DNA from: Skermanella rosea
GTDB taxonomy: Bacteria; Pseudomonadota; Alphaproteobacteria; Azospirillales; Azospirillaceae
DNA: 64,000 nucleotides
NCBI RefSeq assembly: GCF_016806835.2
Contig: NZ_CP086113.1
Span: 248,001 to 312,000, forward strand
Reading direction: 5' to 3'
The position numbers and the translations under genes are program-made. Positions 31,823 to 41,341 of the stretch are shown piece after piece (within the stretch, counting starts at the first letter, position 1; each line of letters starts with the position of its first letter). The notes under the pieces are model-generated. The model was not told the DNA's origin. It saw only the letters and a program-made list of their open reading frames with translations, and ran no database searches.

Positions 31823-33466
31823 ATGGACACGGACACCAGGGGTTTGGGGCCGACTGGGCGCAAGCCGCCCCAGGGGAAACTCGACGCGCTGATCATCGGC
31901 GCCGGCGTCGCGGGGCTCTACCAGCTGCACCTGCTCAGGAGCCAGGGCCTTAGGGTCAGGGCCTATGACAGCGCGTCGGATGTCGGCGGCACATGGTACT
32001 GGAACCGCTATCCGGGGGCACGTTTCGACTCCGAGGCCTATATCTACCAGTATCTCTTCTCGGAGGAGCTTTACAAGGGCTGGAGCTGGAGCGAACGGTT
32101 TCCCGGCCAGCCGGAGATCGAGCGGTGGATGCACTACGTCGCCGACCGCCTCGACCTCCGCAGGGATATCCAGTTCGGGACGGCCATCACGAGTGCCCGT
32201 TATGACGAGGACGCCGCCCGCTGGATGGTCACGACCAGCCGCGGTGAGACCATCGACACCCAATTCCTGATCACCTGCTGCGGCATGCTCTCGGCTCCGC
32301 TGAGCGATCCATTCCCCGGCCGGGACAGCTTCGAGGGGCGGATCTTCCACACCGCGCGGTGGCCCCGCGAGCCGGTCGAGTTCGCCGGCAAGCGCGTCGG
32401 TGTCGTGGGCGTCGGGGCAACCGGTATCCAGGTCATCCAGACCATCGCCGCGGAGGTCGGGCATCTGAAGGTTTTCGTGCGGACGCCCCAGTACGTCCTG
32501 CCCATGAAGAACCTGCGATACGGTCCCGCCGACGTGGATGCCTACAAGGCGCGTTTCGACGAACTGAAGGCGACGCTTCCCCACACCTTCACCGGCTTCG
32601 AGTACGATTTCCAGCACAGATGGGCGGACTTGGCGCCGGCCCAGCGCCTGGAGGTGCTGGAAGAGATCTACGAGAACGGCTCGCTGAAGCTCTGGCTCGC
32701 CTCGTTCGCGGAGATGTTCTTCGACGAAGCGGTCAGCGAGGAGGTCTCGGAGTTCGTGCGCGGGAAGATGAGGGCACGGCTGAAGGACCCCAAGCTCTGC
32801 GATCTCCTGGTTCCGACCGGCTACGGCTTCGGAACGCACCGCGTCCCGCTGGAGACCGGTTATCTCGAAGTCTACCACCGCCCGAACGTCGAGGCCGTCG
32901 GCGTCGCCGACAACCCGATCAAGTGCGTGACCCAGGAAGGCATCAGGACCGCCGACGGCACGCTTCATGAGTTGGATATCATCATCCTGGCGACGGGGTT
33001 CGACGCGGGGACCGGAGCCCTGACCCGGATCGATATCCGCGGCTGGGGAGGGCGCTCGCTCCGGGAGGACTGGGGAAGGGACATCCGCACCACCATGGGC
33101 CTCCAGGTGCATGGCTACCCGAACCTTTTCACGACGGCCGTCCCGCTCGCCCCATCGGCCGCCCTGTGCAACATGACGACCTGCCTGCAGCAGCAGGCCG
33201 AATGGATCAGCGACTGCATCCGGTACATGCGCAACCGGAACCGGACGGTCGTCGAGCCCACTGCCGAGATGGAGGAGCGCTGGGTCGCGCATCATGACGA
33301 GACCGCCGCCGCGAACCTGATCTCCAGGACGGACTCCTGGTATCTGGGCTCGAACGTTCCGGGCAAGCCGCGGCGAGTCCTCTCCTACACCGGCGGGGTC
33401 GGCACCTATCGCAGGAAATGCGACGAGGTGGCAGCCGGCGATTACCAGGGCTTCGAGATGCGATAG
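31823..33466 (+). CDS. Baeyer-Villiger monooxygenase (flavin-dependent, class B)
   Basis: A 547-residue FAD/NADPH monooxygenase. Two Rossmann motifs are visible (ALIIGAGVAGLYQL; VGVVGVGATGIQVIQ), separated by the Baeyer-Villiger fingerprint F-x-G-x3-H-x3-W, here FEGRIFHTARW near residues 169-179. GGTWYWNRYPGARFDSEAY is the conserved substrate/FAD segment of cyclohexanone- and phenylacetone-monooxygenase-like enzymes. Such enzymes insert oxygen next to a ketone, giving an ester or lactone. ATG 31823 is chosen for its GGAGGAG site. The next gene encodes a serine esterase, so ketone oxidation followed by ester hydrolysis is the likely pair. Substrate unknown. Confidence 0.88.
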   Translation: MDTDTRGLGPTGRKPPQGKLDALIIGAGVAGLYQLHLLRSQGLRVRAYDSASDVGGTWYWNRYPGARFDSEAYIYQYLFSEELYKGWSWSERFPGQPEIERWMHYVADRLDLRRDIQFGTAITSARYDEDAARWMVTTSRGETIDTQFLITCCGMLSAPLSDPFPGRDSFEGRIFHTARWPREPVEFAGKRVGVVGVGATGIQVIQTIAAEVGHLKVFVRTPQYVLPMKNLRYGPADVDAYKARFDELKATLPHTFTGFEYDFQHRWADLAPAQRLEVLEEIYENGSLKLWLASFAEMFFDEAVSEEVSEFVRGKMRARLKDPKLCDLLVPTGYGFGTHRVPLETGYLEVYHRPNVEAVGVADNPIKCVTQEGIRTADGTLHELDIIILATGFDAGTGALTRIDIRGWGGRSLREDWGRDIRTTMGLQVHGYPNLFTTAVPLAPSAALCNMTTCLQQQAEWISDCIRYMRNRNRTVVEPTAEMEERWVAHHDETAAANLISRTDSWYLGSNVPGKPRRVLSYTGGVGTYRRKCDEVAAGDYQGFEMR

Positions 33467-33532
33467 GGGGTGACCGGACCGCGACTTTGCTGACGTCGAC
33501 GGATCAGTAATGGTTCATCATCGGGAGGAAGA

Positions 33533-34729
33533 ATGATGCTTACGGAGCTGAAAGCTGCTGAGGACGCCGTGCTGAAGGGCGTGGTCGGTTCGGAACCGCG
33601 CGTTCCCGGCGTCGTCGCGATGATCACCGACTGCGACCGGAACATCTACGAGGGGGCCGCCGGCACCCGCCGGCTCGGCGGCGGCGAAGACATGACGACC
33701 GATACCGTCTTCGCGCTCTTCTCGACGACCAAGGCGGTAACCGGAACCGCGGTGCTCCAACTCGTCGAGGAGGGCAGGCTCGACCTCGATGCGCCGGCCA
33801 GGAACTACGCGCCCGGGATCGGCGAGCTGAAGGTCATCGAGGGCTTCGGCGAGACCGGGGAGCCGAGGCTGCGGGCGCCGAAGCGCGACGTCACCACGCG
33901 CATGCTGATGCTGCACACCGCCGGCTTCGGCTACGACTTCTTCAACCGGACCTATCATCGCCTGGCGCAGGAGAAAGGGCAGCCAAGCGTCATCACCGCG
34001 TCCAGGCGCGCGCTGATGACCCCCCTGCTGTTCGATCCGGGCGAGAAGTGGGAATACGGAAGCAACATCGACTGGTGCGGGCAAGTCGTCGAGGGCATCA
34101 CCGGACGGAGGCTGGGAGAAGTCTTCAGGACGCGCATCTTCGAGCCGCTCGGCATACGCGACATGACGTTCGAGCTCGATGACGGGCTTCGGCGCAGACT
34201 CGCCGGGATGCATGCGCGCAACCCGGACGGCTCCCTGGCGCCGATGGATTTCGAGCTGCCTGCAAATCCGGAGGTCCACATGGGCGGCCATGGCCTCTAC
34301 GGGACGGTCGGCGACTACATGCGGTTCATACGCATGTGGCTCAATGACGGGCAGGGGGAGCACGGGCGCGTCCTCAAACCCGAAACCGTGGCCATGGCCG
34401 AGAAGAACCATCTCGGCGACATGAAGGTCTCCATGCTTCCCGGCGTGATCCCGTCGCTGTCCAACGACGCGGAGTTCTTCCCCGGCCTGTCGAAATCCTG
34501 GTCATTCACCTTCATGGTCAACGACGAGGAGGCCCCTACCGGAAGGCCTGCCGGATCCCTCGGATGGGCGGGGCTGGCCAACCTGTTCTACTTCATCGAC
34601 CGGAAGAACGGCTATGGCGGGTTCTGGGCGACGCAGATCCTGCCCTTCGGCGACCCCGTGTCGTTCAGCGGGTATGTGGACTTCGAATCCGCCCTCTATT
34701 CCTGCCTGAAGCGGACCAAGGCTGCCTGA
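33533..34729 (+). CDS. Serine hydrolase of the class C beta-lactamase / EstB esterase family
   Basis: A 398-residue protein with the S-x-x-K motif FSTTKAV (Ser64, Lys67), the Y-x-N-type motif [12 protein letters not shown] and a C-terminal [20 protein letters not shown] region. No signal peptide is seen, so it is more likely a cytoplasmic esterase than a beta-lactamase. GGGAGGAAGA lies just before ATG 33533; ATG 33536 is equally possible. It starts 66 bp after the monooxygenase and probably hydrolyses its ester or lactone product. Confidence 0.82.
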   Translation: MMLTELKAAEDAVLKGVVGSEPRVPGVVAMITDCDRNIYEGAAGTRRLGGGEDMTTDTVFALFSTTKAVTGTAVLQLVEEGRLDLDAPARNYAPGIGELKVIEGFGETGEPRLRAPKRDVTTRMLMLHTAGFGYDFFNRTYHRLAQEKGQPSVITASRRALMTPLLFDPGEKWEYGSNIDWCGQVVEGITGRRLGEVFRTRIFEPLGIRDMTFELDDGLRRRLAGMHARNPDGSLAPMDFELPANPEVHMGGHGLYGTVGDYMRFIRMWLNDGQGEHGRVLKPETVAMAEKNHLGDMKVSMLPGVIPSLSNDAEFFPGLSKSWSFTFMVNDEEAPTGRPAGSLGWAGLANLFYFIDRKNGYGGFWATQILPFGDPVSFSGYVDFESALYSCLKRTKAA

Positions 34730-34740
34730 CCCCTGCTGGA

Positions 34741-34774
34741 CCCCGGCCCGGATCGCCGGGCGCCCGGGCCGGGG
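34741..34774. terminator. Hairpin between convergent genes, probable bidirectional terminator
   Basis: An 11-bp perfect stem CCCCGGCCCGG / CCGGGCCGGGG with a 12-nt loop lies between the esterase stop (34729) and the stop of the convergent enolase-family gene (34796). There is no T-tract, so termination would be of the GC-hairpin type or Rho-assisted. Confidence 0.5.
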
Positions 34775-34795
34775 ACGCGGGGCGGGGCCGTCCCG

Positions 34796-36015
34796 TCAGC
34801 CGGGGCGCCGGGCTTTGCCGGTCTCGCGGATCACCGCATCCCCGCGTCCGCGCACTTCCGGCAGGAGGGCGGTGCCCAGGCCCGGCCCGGTGGGCGCTTG
34901 CACCATGCCGTTCATGATCACCGGAAGGTCGGTGACAAGATCCCGGTACCACGTGGCCAGGGTCGCCCTCACGACCTCCTGGAAGATCGCGGTCGGGGCA
35001 TGCAGGCCCAGATGAAGGCCCGCCATCAGGGTCACCGGCCCGGTGCAGTCGTGGGGCGCCAGCGGCTTGGCGTAGGCCTCGGCCAGGGCCGCGATCTTGC
35101 GCCCCTCCGTCAACCCGCCGCACCAGGCGAGATCGAGCATGACCACGTCGACCGCGTCGGCCTCCAGCATGCCCCGGAACGAGACGGCACCGCCCAGCGT
35201 CTCGCTGCCGCAGACCGGCACCCGCGTCCGGCGGCGCAGGTCGGCCAGGGCCCTCGCGTCGCTCATCTTGGCGATAGGGTCCTCGACCCAGAAGACGTCG
35301 AACTCTTCCAGCGCCTGGCAGATCCGGAGGGCGGCGCCGGCACTCCACAGGCTGTGCAACTCGCACATGATGTCGATCCGGTCGCCAACCGCGGTACGAA
35401 CCCTGCGGAACGGCTCGATCCCGGCCTTCAGGTCGGCCAAGCCGATCATCTGGCCGCCCGAAGCATCGGCGTAGATGTCGAGCGGCCAGATCTTCATGGC
35501 CGTGAATCCCTCCGCCAGGAGGCTTTCCGCAAGCCCGCCGGCGTCGCGCATGAAGGCGATCTGATCGTCATAGGGGCCGGCAGGGGCGTCCGCGGCGTGG
35601 ATGGCGCGCCGCGCGACACCGCCGCTGTTGTAGGCATAGCCGGCGCAGGTGTTATAGGCGCGGATCTCCGTCCGGACCGCCCCGCCCAAAGCCTCGTGCA
35701 CCGGAATTCCATGACGCTTTCCCGCCAGATCCCACAGGGCGAGATCGATGGCGCTGGCCGCGCGCATCTCGGCCCCGGTGCTGTGGAACCCCAGGTAGGG
35801 CGTCATCAGATGGCGCGATACCGCTTCGATGCGGCGGGAATCGCGGCCGACCAGCCAGGGGGCGACCTGCTCGTGGATCACCGCCTCCACGGCTTGGGCG
35901 CCGCGGAAGCTTTCGCCGAGACCGGTCAGGCCCTCGTCCGTCTCGATCTCGACCCAGATGAGGTTGGGCCGTTTCGCGATGCGGATCGTGCGGACGCAGT
36001 GCACCTTCGACATTC
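34796..36015 (-). CDS. Enolase-superfamily dehydratase/racemase (mandelate racemase / muconate lactonizing type)
   Basis: A 406-residue enzyme beginning MSKVHCVRTIRIAKRPNLIW. The N-terminal capping domain (DEGLTGLGESFRGAQAVEAV) is followed by a TIM barrel with AMKIWPLD, metal-ligand positions in DIMCELHSLW, FWVEDPIAKM and CGSETLGG, and the PHDCTGPVTL loop with a catalytic His. This loop is typical of sugar-acid dehydratases in the family. The gene is convergent with the monooxygenase/esterase pair. The substrate is unknown; an acid-sugar dehydratase is my best guess. Confidence 0.8.
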
Positions 36016-36149
36016 CTGTTACCCGCCGTGGATGTTGTTGCCGTGGGAAACAGCCTATCACCACGGCCGGCCCCGATCGATCCGGGTATGGCGATTCCGC
36101 TGGCTGGGTCGCTCGCGTCCCGTCGGCATACGAATCATGCCGACAGCGT

Positions 36150-37343
36150 TCAGGAAGGGGGCCGGCTCCCGGCCAGTCCCGCCAACGTGCGCTTGGTCCG
36201 CGCGATCGCCCGGTCGGTGTCCGCCAGCAGCGCATCCAGATCGACCGGCATGTCAGGCTGATGACGGTGGGGCAGGGCGGAGATTTCGAGCACCGGCCGC
36301 ACCGGCTCCTCCAGGTCCCGATCGGACTCCGGCTCGTCCCGGAGCGGCGGCCGGCCGATCATGCCGGCCTGCGGGCGGCGAGGCCCGGCAGTGGCCAAGC
36401 GGAGCGGGGCCAGGTCGGGCAGGCCGTACAGGCGATGGGTCCGCCGGCCGGTCAGCTCGACCGCGACGCCGAGACCGACCAACTCGTTCAGCGCCGTCGT
36501 CGCGGCCGGGATGCTGCGGCCGAGCACCCGCGCCAGCTGGGCCGGTCCAAGGGTCGGCGCGGACGCCAGCAGGGTGACGGTGCGGGGCAGGGGAGAGTCG
36601 GAACGGACGGCCCGGCGCCGGCCCTGTCCGGCCGGCCCCGGCAGACCGGCCCGCCGCTCCAGGGCGTCAAGGGCGTTCAGCCACGCTCTCTCCATCGTCC
36701 CCAGCAGACGGACACCCTCGTCCGCCTCTTCCGCCAGGGCGTCGAGGATCGCGACGAGCCGCCGACCGGCGGTGGCTCGGCCGTCGCGCAGCGCGGCATC
36801 GCCGGTCAGGTTGGGACAAAGGGACCGCATCAGCCCGCGTTCGACCAGCAGCCGGGGGATCGCCGCCCGGATCGCGCCGCGGTCGTCGGATCGCTCCAGC
36901 CAGGTCATCAGGCCGGCGGCGGCCGTCGACAGCACCGGGCTGTCGGCCGGTCCGGAACGCAGGTGCGCCAGCGCCGTCCCGACCGCCGCCTCCAGTTCGG
37001 TCCGCTCGCTGTCGGGATTCTCGGCCGGCGGCCCGGCGGAGTCCGCCGCCACGGCCATCAGGCGGTGATGCCGGCAGGCCAGCAGGTATCCCGCCATCTC
37101 GATCGAACGGTCGACCAGCGACTGGCGGCGATCCACGGTCAGCCGCAGGCCCTCGATCATGGCACCCAGGCGGTGCGGGTCGACGCTGTGTCCATCGGTG
37201 GCCGCATGCCGGCATGCCGAGGCGAGGCGGGTTCGATGCCGCCATGCCGGCGCCAGCGGGTGGCCGGTGACGGCGCTGTCGAGCCGGCCGAGCGCGGCTG
37301 CGGTGCGCTCCAGGGCCAGCAAGCTTGCGCGGTCGCCTAGCAT
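36150..37343 (-). CDS. DUF1612 / RHE_PE00001-like helix-turn-helix plasmid protein
   Basis: A 397-residue protein. The N-terminal ALERTAAALGRLDSAVTGHP, LAPAWRHRTRLASACRHAAT, DGHSVDPHRLGAMIEGLRL pattern matches the DUF1612 proteins carried on rhizobial and related plasmids. The C-terminal part contains a winged helix (PTLGPAQLARVLGRSIPAAT, LNELVGLGVAVELTGRRTHR). Function is not established; a DNA-binding regulator is likely. The Tn402-like transposon starts 188 bp upstream of its start. Confidence 0.65.
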   Translation of the reverse strand: MLGDRASLLALERTAAALGRLDSAVTGHPLAPAWRHRTRLASACRHAATDGHSVDPHRLGAMIEGLRLTVDRRQSLVDRSIEMAGYLLACRHHRLMAVAADSAGPPAENPDSERTELEAAVGTALAHLRSGPADSPVLSTAAAGLMTWLERSDDRGAIRAAIPRLLVERGLMRSLCPNLTGDAALRDGRATAGRRLVAILDALAEEADEGVRLLGTMERAWLNALDALERRAGLPGPAGQGRRRAVRSDSPLPRTVTLLASAPTLGPAQLARVLGRSIPAATTALNELVGLGVAVELTGRRTHRLYGLPDLAPLRLATAGPRRPQAGMIGRPPLRDEPESDRDLEEPVRPVLEISALPHRHQPDMPVDLDALLADTDRAIARTKRTLAGLAGSRPPS

Positions 37344-37531
37344 GAGACCGGGATCATGCGGCGTCGCGCGGCAACGCTCCCGTCGGGAATGGTCCGCCCC
37401 GCCATGGACTCTCCCTCGGCTCCGCGTTTAAGGCTATCCTGCTTATCCCTTAGAACAGCCGTGTTCCGCCGTCAACCGTTCGCGGTACCATCGCGCCGAC
37501 TGCCGTCTCCTGTGATGCCTGCGTCCGCCGG

Positions 37532-37645
37532 TGTCGTTGTCGGGTAGTTCGTGTGAAAAGCCTGATTCTGGTGGGTTGAGCACCCTGTCACGTCCCATTT
37601 TGAAGCCCGGATCATGCGAAATCTTCAGGCCGTTCATGCTAAAAG
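37532..37645. repeat. Left end of Tn402-like transposon with transposase-binding repeats
   Basis: After the TGTC terminus three copies of a motif near GTTCATGCGAAAAG occur: 37547-37560 (GTTCGTGTGAAAAG), 37610-37623 (around ATCATGCGAAATC) and 37632-37645 (GTTCATGCTAAAAG). Their spacing and similarity to right-end copies mark them as TniA binding sites. Confidence 0.65.
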
Positions 37646-37864
37646 CTCGCCATCCGGATGTGGGGCATCACCGCACGTTGTTGAAAAACAAGCTTTTTTC
37701 AAGAAGAGAGGTTCGGGACGCGGCCCGGTCAGGGACCTGACCGTTGCCCGACATCCCGCCGCGTCCGGACGCCGAAACGCCCTCGCGGTTCATCTCGTTC
37801 CAATCGGCAATCCCAACCGGCAGCACGGAGCGCAGCCGCCCTCACCACCGCCAGGGCACTTACG

Positions 37865-37912
37865 TATTTTACCAAACGACCGGTTGCTGGCGGCTGCCAG
37901 TTTGGTAAAATA
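37865..37912. promoter_or_regulatory. Candidate res site / resolvase operator
   Basis: A perfect 13-bp inverted repeat TATTTTACCAAAC (37865-37877) and GTTTGGTAAAATA (37900-37912), separated by 22 bp, lies 56 bp before the resolvase start in an otherwise GC-rich region. It is the natural place for a recombination or control site of the adjacent serine recombinase. The rest of 37646-37864 contains no recognised gene. Confidence 0.55.
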
Positions 37913-37967
37913 GCCTGACAGGGGGCTTTTCCGGTTCGAAAAGCTCCCATCACCGGAGACTTCCATC

Positions 37968-38942
37968 ATGGCGCTGATCGGTTACGCCCGCGTATCCACC
38001 GACGAGCAAACGACCGATCCGCAGATCGACGCCCTGAAGGCTGCAGGTTGCGCCGCCATCCACCGCGAACACGGCTCTGGCGGCGACCGCGCGCGCCCGG
38101 AGCTGAAGCGCGCCATCGAGCGCTGCGCTGGAGGCGATGTCCTGGTCGTGGTCCGCATCGACCGGCTGGCCCGCTCGCTCGCCCACCTGCTCGAGATCAT
38201 CGAGACGCTCGATGCCCGGGGGGCGGGGTTCCGTTCGCTCGGCGACCCGATCGACACCACCAGCCCGCAAGGCCGCTTCACCTTGCAGATCCTCGGCGCC
38301 GTCGCCGAGTTCGAGCGCGCCCTGATCCGGGAACGCACGAAGGCCGGCCTGAAGGCGGCCCGCGAGCGCGGCCGTATTGGCGGCAACCCAGGCCTCCGGC
38401 TTCGCTCAGACGCGGCCGTGCGTGCTGTTCATAGCGCTCGCGAGGCCCGGCGCGACGCTGACGTGCTGCGGGTCGCCGATGACATCCTGCACCACGTCCG
38501 GGAAATGCGCCCGGCCTATCCCTGGGAAACCGTGGCCCGCAGCCTCGACAGGGCAGGGGCGCGCCGCCCGGATGGTGGTCGCTGGACCGGTCCGGCCCTG
38601 GGGCGTGCGGTGCGCCGACTGGTCCGCGATGGCTTCGTGGACGCGAGCGTTCTGGAACGTACCCCGCGCCGCCGCGACACCGACGACCTGGTAACACTGG
38701 TCGCCATGGCGGTCAGGACGCTGAAGCCACCAACCCTGGCCAACATCGCCCGCCATCTCGAGGGACTTCACTGCCGCACGCCGCGCGGCGAAACCCGCTG
38801 GTCGGTGTCGTCGGTGCAGAATCTGCTGGGCCAGGCGGTCGCACAGGGCCTTCTTGAAGACCGGCCGCTTCCCGCACCAGAGGCTCCCCGCCGGCGCGGC
38901 CGCCCGCCCAGATCGCTCAAATCCAGCGTGACGCAGGGCTGA
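37968..38942 (+). CDS. Serine resolvase/recombinase inside the Tn402-like transposon (TniR-like)
   Basis: A 324-residue small-serine-recombinase catalytic domain with an unusually long C-terminal extension. MALIGYARVSTDEQTTDPQI holds the catalytic Ser in ARVST; VVRIDRLARSLAHLLEII and FTLQILGAVAEFERALIRER are the conserved domain E helix and arginines. The extension (about residues 140-324) carries further helical, probably DNA-binding modules (WETVARSLDRAGARRP; RWSVSSVQNLLGQAV) ending in an AT-hook-like RRRGRPPRS. In Tn402-type elements the resolvase resolves cointegrates at res. The candidate site lies just upstream. It is a paralogue of the gene at 43432. Confidence 0.82.
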   Translation: MALIGYARVSTDEQTTDPQIDALKAAGCAAIHREHGSGGDRARPELKRAIERCAGGDVLVVVRIDRLARSLAHLLEIIETLDARGAGFRSLGDPIDTTSPQGRFTLQILGAVAEFERALIRERTKAGLKAARERGRIGGNPGLRLRSDAAVRAVHSAREARRDADVLRVADDILHHVREMRPAYPWETVARSLDRAGARRPDGGRWTGPALGRAVRRLVRDGFVDASVLERTPRRRDTDDLVTLVAMAVRTLKPPTLANIARHLEGLHCRTPRGETRWSVSSVQNLLGQAVAQGLLEDRPLPAPEAPRRRGRPPRSLKSSVTQG

Positions 38943-39014
38943 CCCGTTGCCGGGCGGGAAGCCCTCAGCGCTCCATACCGCGGTCGCTGAGAGAGACCCA
39001 GGCGCTGCCAGCGG

Positions 39015-40472
39015 TTATGTCCCGCCATGCCCCTGGTTCAGACCTTTGATCGCCGTTGCCGAGAGTTTGCGAAGCAGCGCACGCCGTTGGCGGGCACGGA
39101 GTCTTTTGGTGGGTAGGGGCCCGTGGGCCTCCAAGGCAAGCCGAACGGACTGGGCGATATGGTCTTCCACCGAAGCCGTTCTCTCTGGCGCTCGCCTTCC
39201 TGGCGTTGGATCCGGTTTCGCCATGAACCGCCACAAGCCGGCCCGTGTGCTCCAGGTGCGGCGTCGCCATGCGTCCCGGCGCGCTTGTCCGATCAATCCC
39301 GCGGCTTTCGTGCCGGCGGCCACATGCCGGTAGCGAAACGGCCCGGCAATTGGGAACTGGGACATACGTTGAGGATGGCGTTTCCTGATCGCGGCGGAAA
39401 ACAGGATGCCGGTCCAGGCAGCGTGATTCCAATGCGCCTCGGCCAGTCGCTCCGCGTGGCTTGGATCGTTGCTCCAATGCTTGGTCAGGGCAATGGCGAG
39501 TGCGGAGCGGACGCCATCGCTTCCCCAGTCCCGACGCGACAGGGCCTTCCCCGTTAACAGTTGGGCCAGCATCTCCCCCGGCCAGAATTCAAGAAGCAGG
39601 TGGATCAGGGCTGTGAATTGCTCAGCATCCTGCGCGGTTTTCTGGTCGACCGGGTTGATGGTGTGCAGACCGGCAAGGAGCGTGTGGAGCGGATTTGCGA
39701 CGAGGTGCCACGCCAGAACCAGGGAAACGGCCGGATCGTTCCGCGCGTCCGGTGGCAGAGGCAGCGGTTCACCGTCCCCATTCCGGGCGAACGCACGCAC
39801 GATGCGGAACCCAGCCTGATCGCGCAGCGCATCAAACTCGGCGACACGGACGCTGAGATAGGCATTCAGCAGATGGACGAAACGCACGAAAGCGCCAACG
39901 GTGATGGCGGGAGCCAGACGTTTGCCAACGATGCTCGCAAAGGCCGTCGGATCGAAGGCAGCACGGTCGAGAAACGTGATGATTTCCCGCACTTGGCCGT
40001 AGAAAGGCGCCAGGGGAACGTCAGCCCCCACCTCCACTGGTTTGAGGCATGGGGGGTGGTCCGGACAGACCACACGCCAGACGGCCCGTGCGTGAAGCAG
40101 GCCAACCGGCCGCCCAGCCCGGCGTGAGGCTTCATTCGCACAGGCTGAACAGGGAACACGATGGCGTTGGCAGGCATCCTCCAGATCCTGATCAAGACCG
40201 GCGAAGGTCATGCCGAGCAACACGTCTTTGGCGATTCCGGTGTCGGCCTGAAGCCGCTTGATCATGGACGGCAACGGCCGGATCACCAAGTCCCGCTCGA
40301 TCAGCGGCGAGACCCACCGGCGCGGGATCTCCAAACGCCCGAAATACTCCCGCATGGTCAACCCGTAGGTCTGCGCAATGGCCGCGATCCAGCTGCCCAG
40401 CGCCTCCCCCGGGACCGGCAACGGCACGACCGGCAACGCCGGCACCGTAGAGAAGAGCGTCCTTCCCGTCAT
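39015..40472 (-). CDS. tniQ: TniQ-family transposition protein
   Basis: A 485-residue TniQ/TnsD-like protein: VPLPVPGEALGSWIAAIAQT, YGLTMREYFGRLEIP near the N-terminus, and a zinc-binding region with CSACANEASRR and VVCPDHPPCLKPVE. TniQ directs target choice with TniB. Its start overlaps the tniB stop by 4 bp, confirming an operon tniA-tniB-tniQ. It is longer than the compact TniQ of Cas12k systems, fitting Tn402-type elements. Confidence 0.85.
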   Translation of the reverse strand: MTGRTLFSTVPALPVVPLPVPGEALGSWIAAIAQTYGLTMREYFGRLEIPRRWVSPLIERDLVIRPLPSMIKRLQADTGIAKDVLLGMTFAGLDQDLEDACQRHRVPCSACANEASRRAGRPVGLLHARAVWRVVCPDHPPCLKPVEVGADVPLAPFYGQVREIITFLDRAAFDPTAFASIVGKRLAPAITVGAFVRFVHLLNAYLSVRVAEFDALRDQAGFRIVRAFARNGDGEPLPLPPDARNDPAVSLVLAWHLVANPLHTLLAGLHTINPVDQKTAQDAEQFTALIHLLLEFWPGEMLAQLLTGKALSRRDWGSDGVRSALAIALTKHWSNDPSHAERLAEAHWNHAAWTGILFSAAIRKRHPQRMSQFPIAGPFRYRHVAAGTKAAGLIGQARRDAWRRRTWSTRAGLWRFMAKPDPTPGRRAPERTASVEDHIAQSVRLALEAHGPLPTKRLRARQRRALLRKLSATAIKGLNQGHGGT

Positions 40473-41341
40473 GCTGGAACCGGCAGGCTGACGTAATCCT
40501 TGATCATCTCGGGCGTGATTCGCTCTTCACTGGAGCGGATGGCGTCGATGCCAAGGTCGATGAACGTTTCGAACAGCTTGGCGGTCCCACCGCCGCTGTG
40601 GGCCAGCAGAGCCTTGAGAGCCCGTGCTGTCAGAGGCGAGGGGCGGCGCAACGGCAGGGACCGCAGGATGCTGCCGACCAGAGCCTGGAACTCATCACCG
40701 GCTCCCCACATCGGCAGTTCGACGAAGCGGAAACGCCGCGTCAGTTGGCGGTCGTGCATCAGGGCTTCGCGGGCGTCCTGGATGCCGAACAGCACGAGCG
40801 GAATGCCCAGTTCGTTGGACAGGTTCCGGATCACCGCCAGCATCACGCGCTGCTGCCGGACGCTACCCATCAGCATGTTGTGCGCCTCGTCGATCAGGAT
40901 CTGGCGGACGCCCACCAGGCGGTAGAGGGCGACCACCCGGTCCGCCATGAGCGGGATGCTGCTGCGGGTTTCCCCGACCGGCGCGTCAATGGCGCCGAGC
41001 AGCTTGATGTAGAACCAGCGGACATCGCACATCGGCGGCATCTCCAGACCGACCACCGCCACGCGCCGGACACCGGCTCGCTTGTCGAACACCGCCGGGT
41101 GGTCCCGCAGGTGCTTTTCCATGATCGTCGACTTGCCCTGCCCGGACTCGCCCCAGACCAGCAGGTTGGGTTTGATCACGCCGTTCGGTTGGTTGAACTG
41201 GTCGCCAAGCAGATCGAGCACCACGCGGCAGCGCGGGTACTCGGTGAAGCGACGGGCCTGAGTCCGGGCGATGCGTTCCTCGGGGGGCAAGGCGATCACC
41301 TCCAGCGCCGACTTTCCCAGATGCCCGTAGACTTCAGTCAT
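40469..41341 (-). CDS. tniB: TniB, AAA ATPase of the transposon
   Basis: A 290-residue AAA+ ATPase starting MTEVYGHLGKSALEVIALPP. Walker A is LLVWGESGQGKSTIMEKH, Walker B VRQILIDEAHNMLMG, sensor 1 LVLFGIQD and an arginine-rich RRFRFVELPMW follow. TniB/TnsC proteins select target DNA and activate the transposase. ATG 41341 overlaps the tniA stop by 8 bp; a longer in-frame start at 41392 exists but lies inside tniA and is unlikely. Confidence 0.88.
   Translation of the reverse strand: MTEVYGHLGKSALEVIALPPEERIARTQARRFTEYPRCRVVLDLLGDQFNQPNGVIKPNLLVWGESGQGKSTIMEKHLRDHPAVFDKRAGVRRVAVVGLEMPPMCDVRWFYIKLLGAIDAPVGETRSSIPLMADRVVALYRLVGVRQILIDEAHNMLMGSVRQQRVMLAVIRNLSNELGIPLVLFGIQDAREALMHDRQLTRRFRFVELPMWGAGDEFQALVGSILRSLPLRRPSPLTARALKALLAHSGGGTAKLFETFIDLGIDAIRSSEERITPEMIKDYVSLPVPA

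Noticed and set aside
33533-34729. Antibiotic-resistance beta-lactamase
   Set aside because: It has the S-x-x-K fold motif but no signal peptide, and its context with a Baeyer-Villiger monooxygenase fits an esterase.
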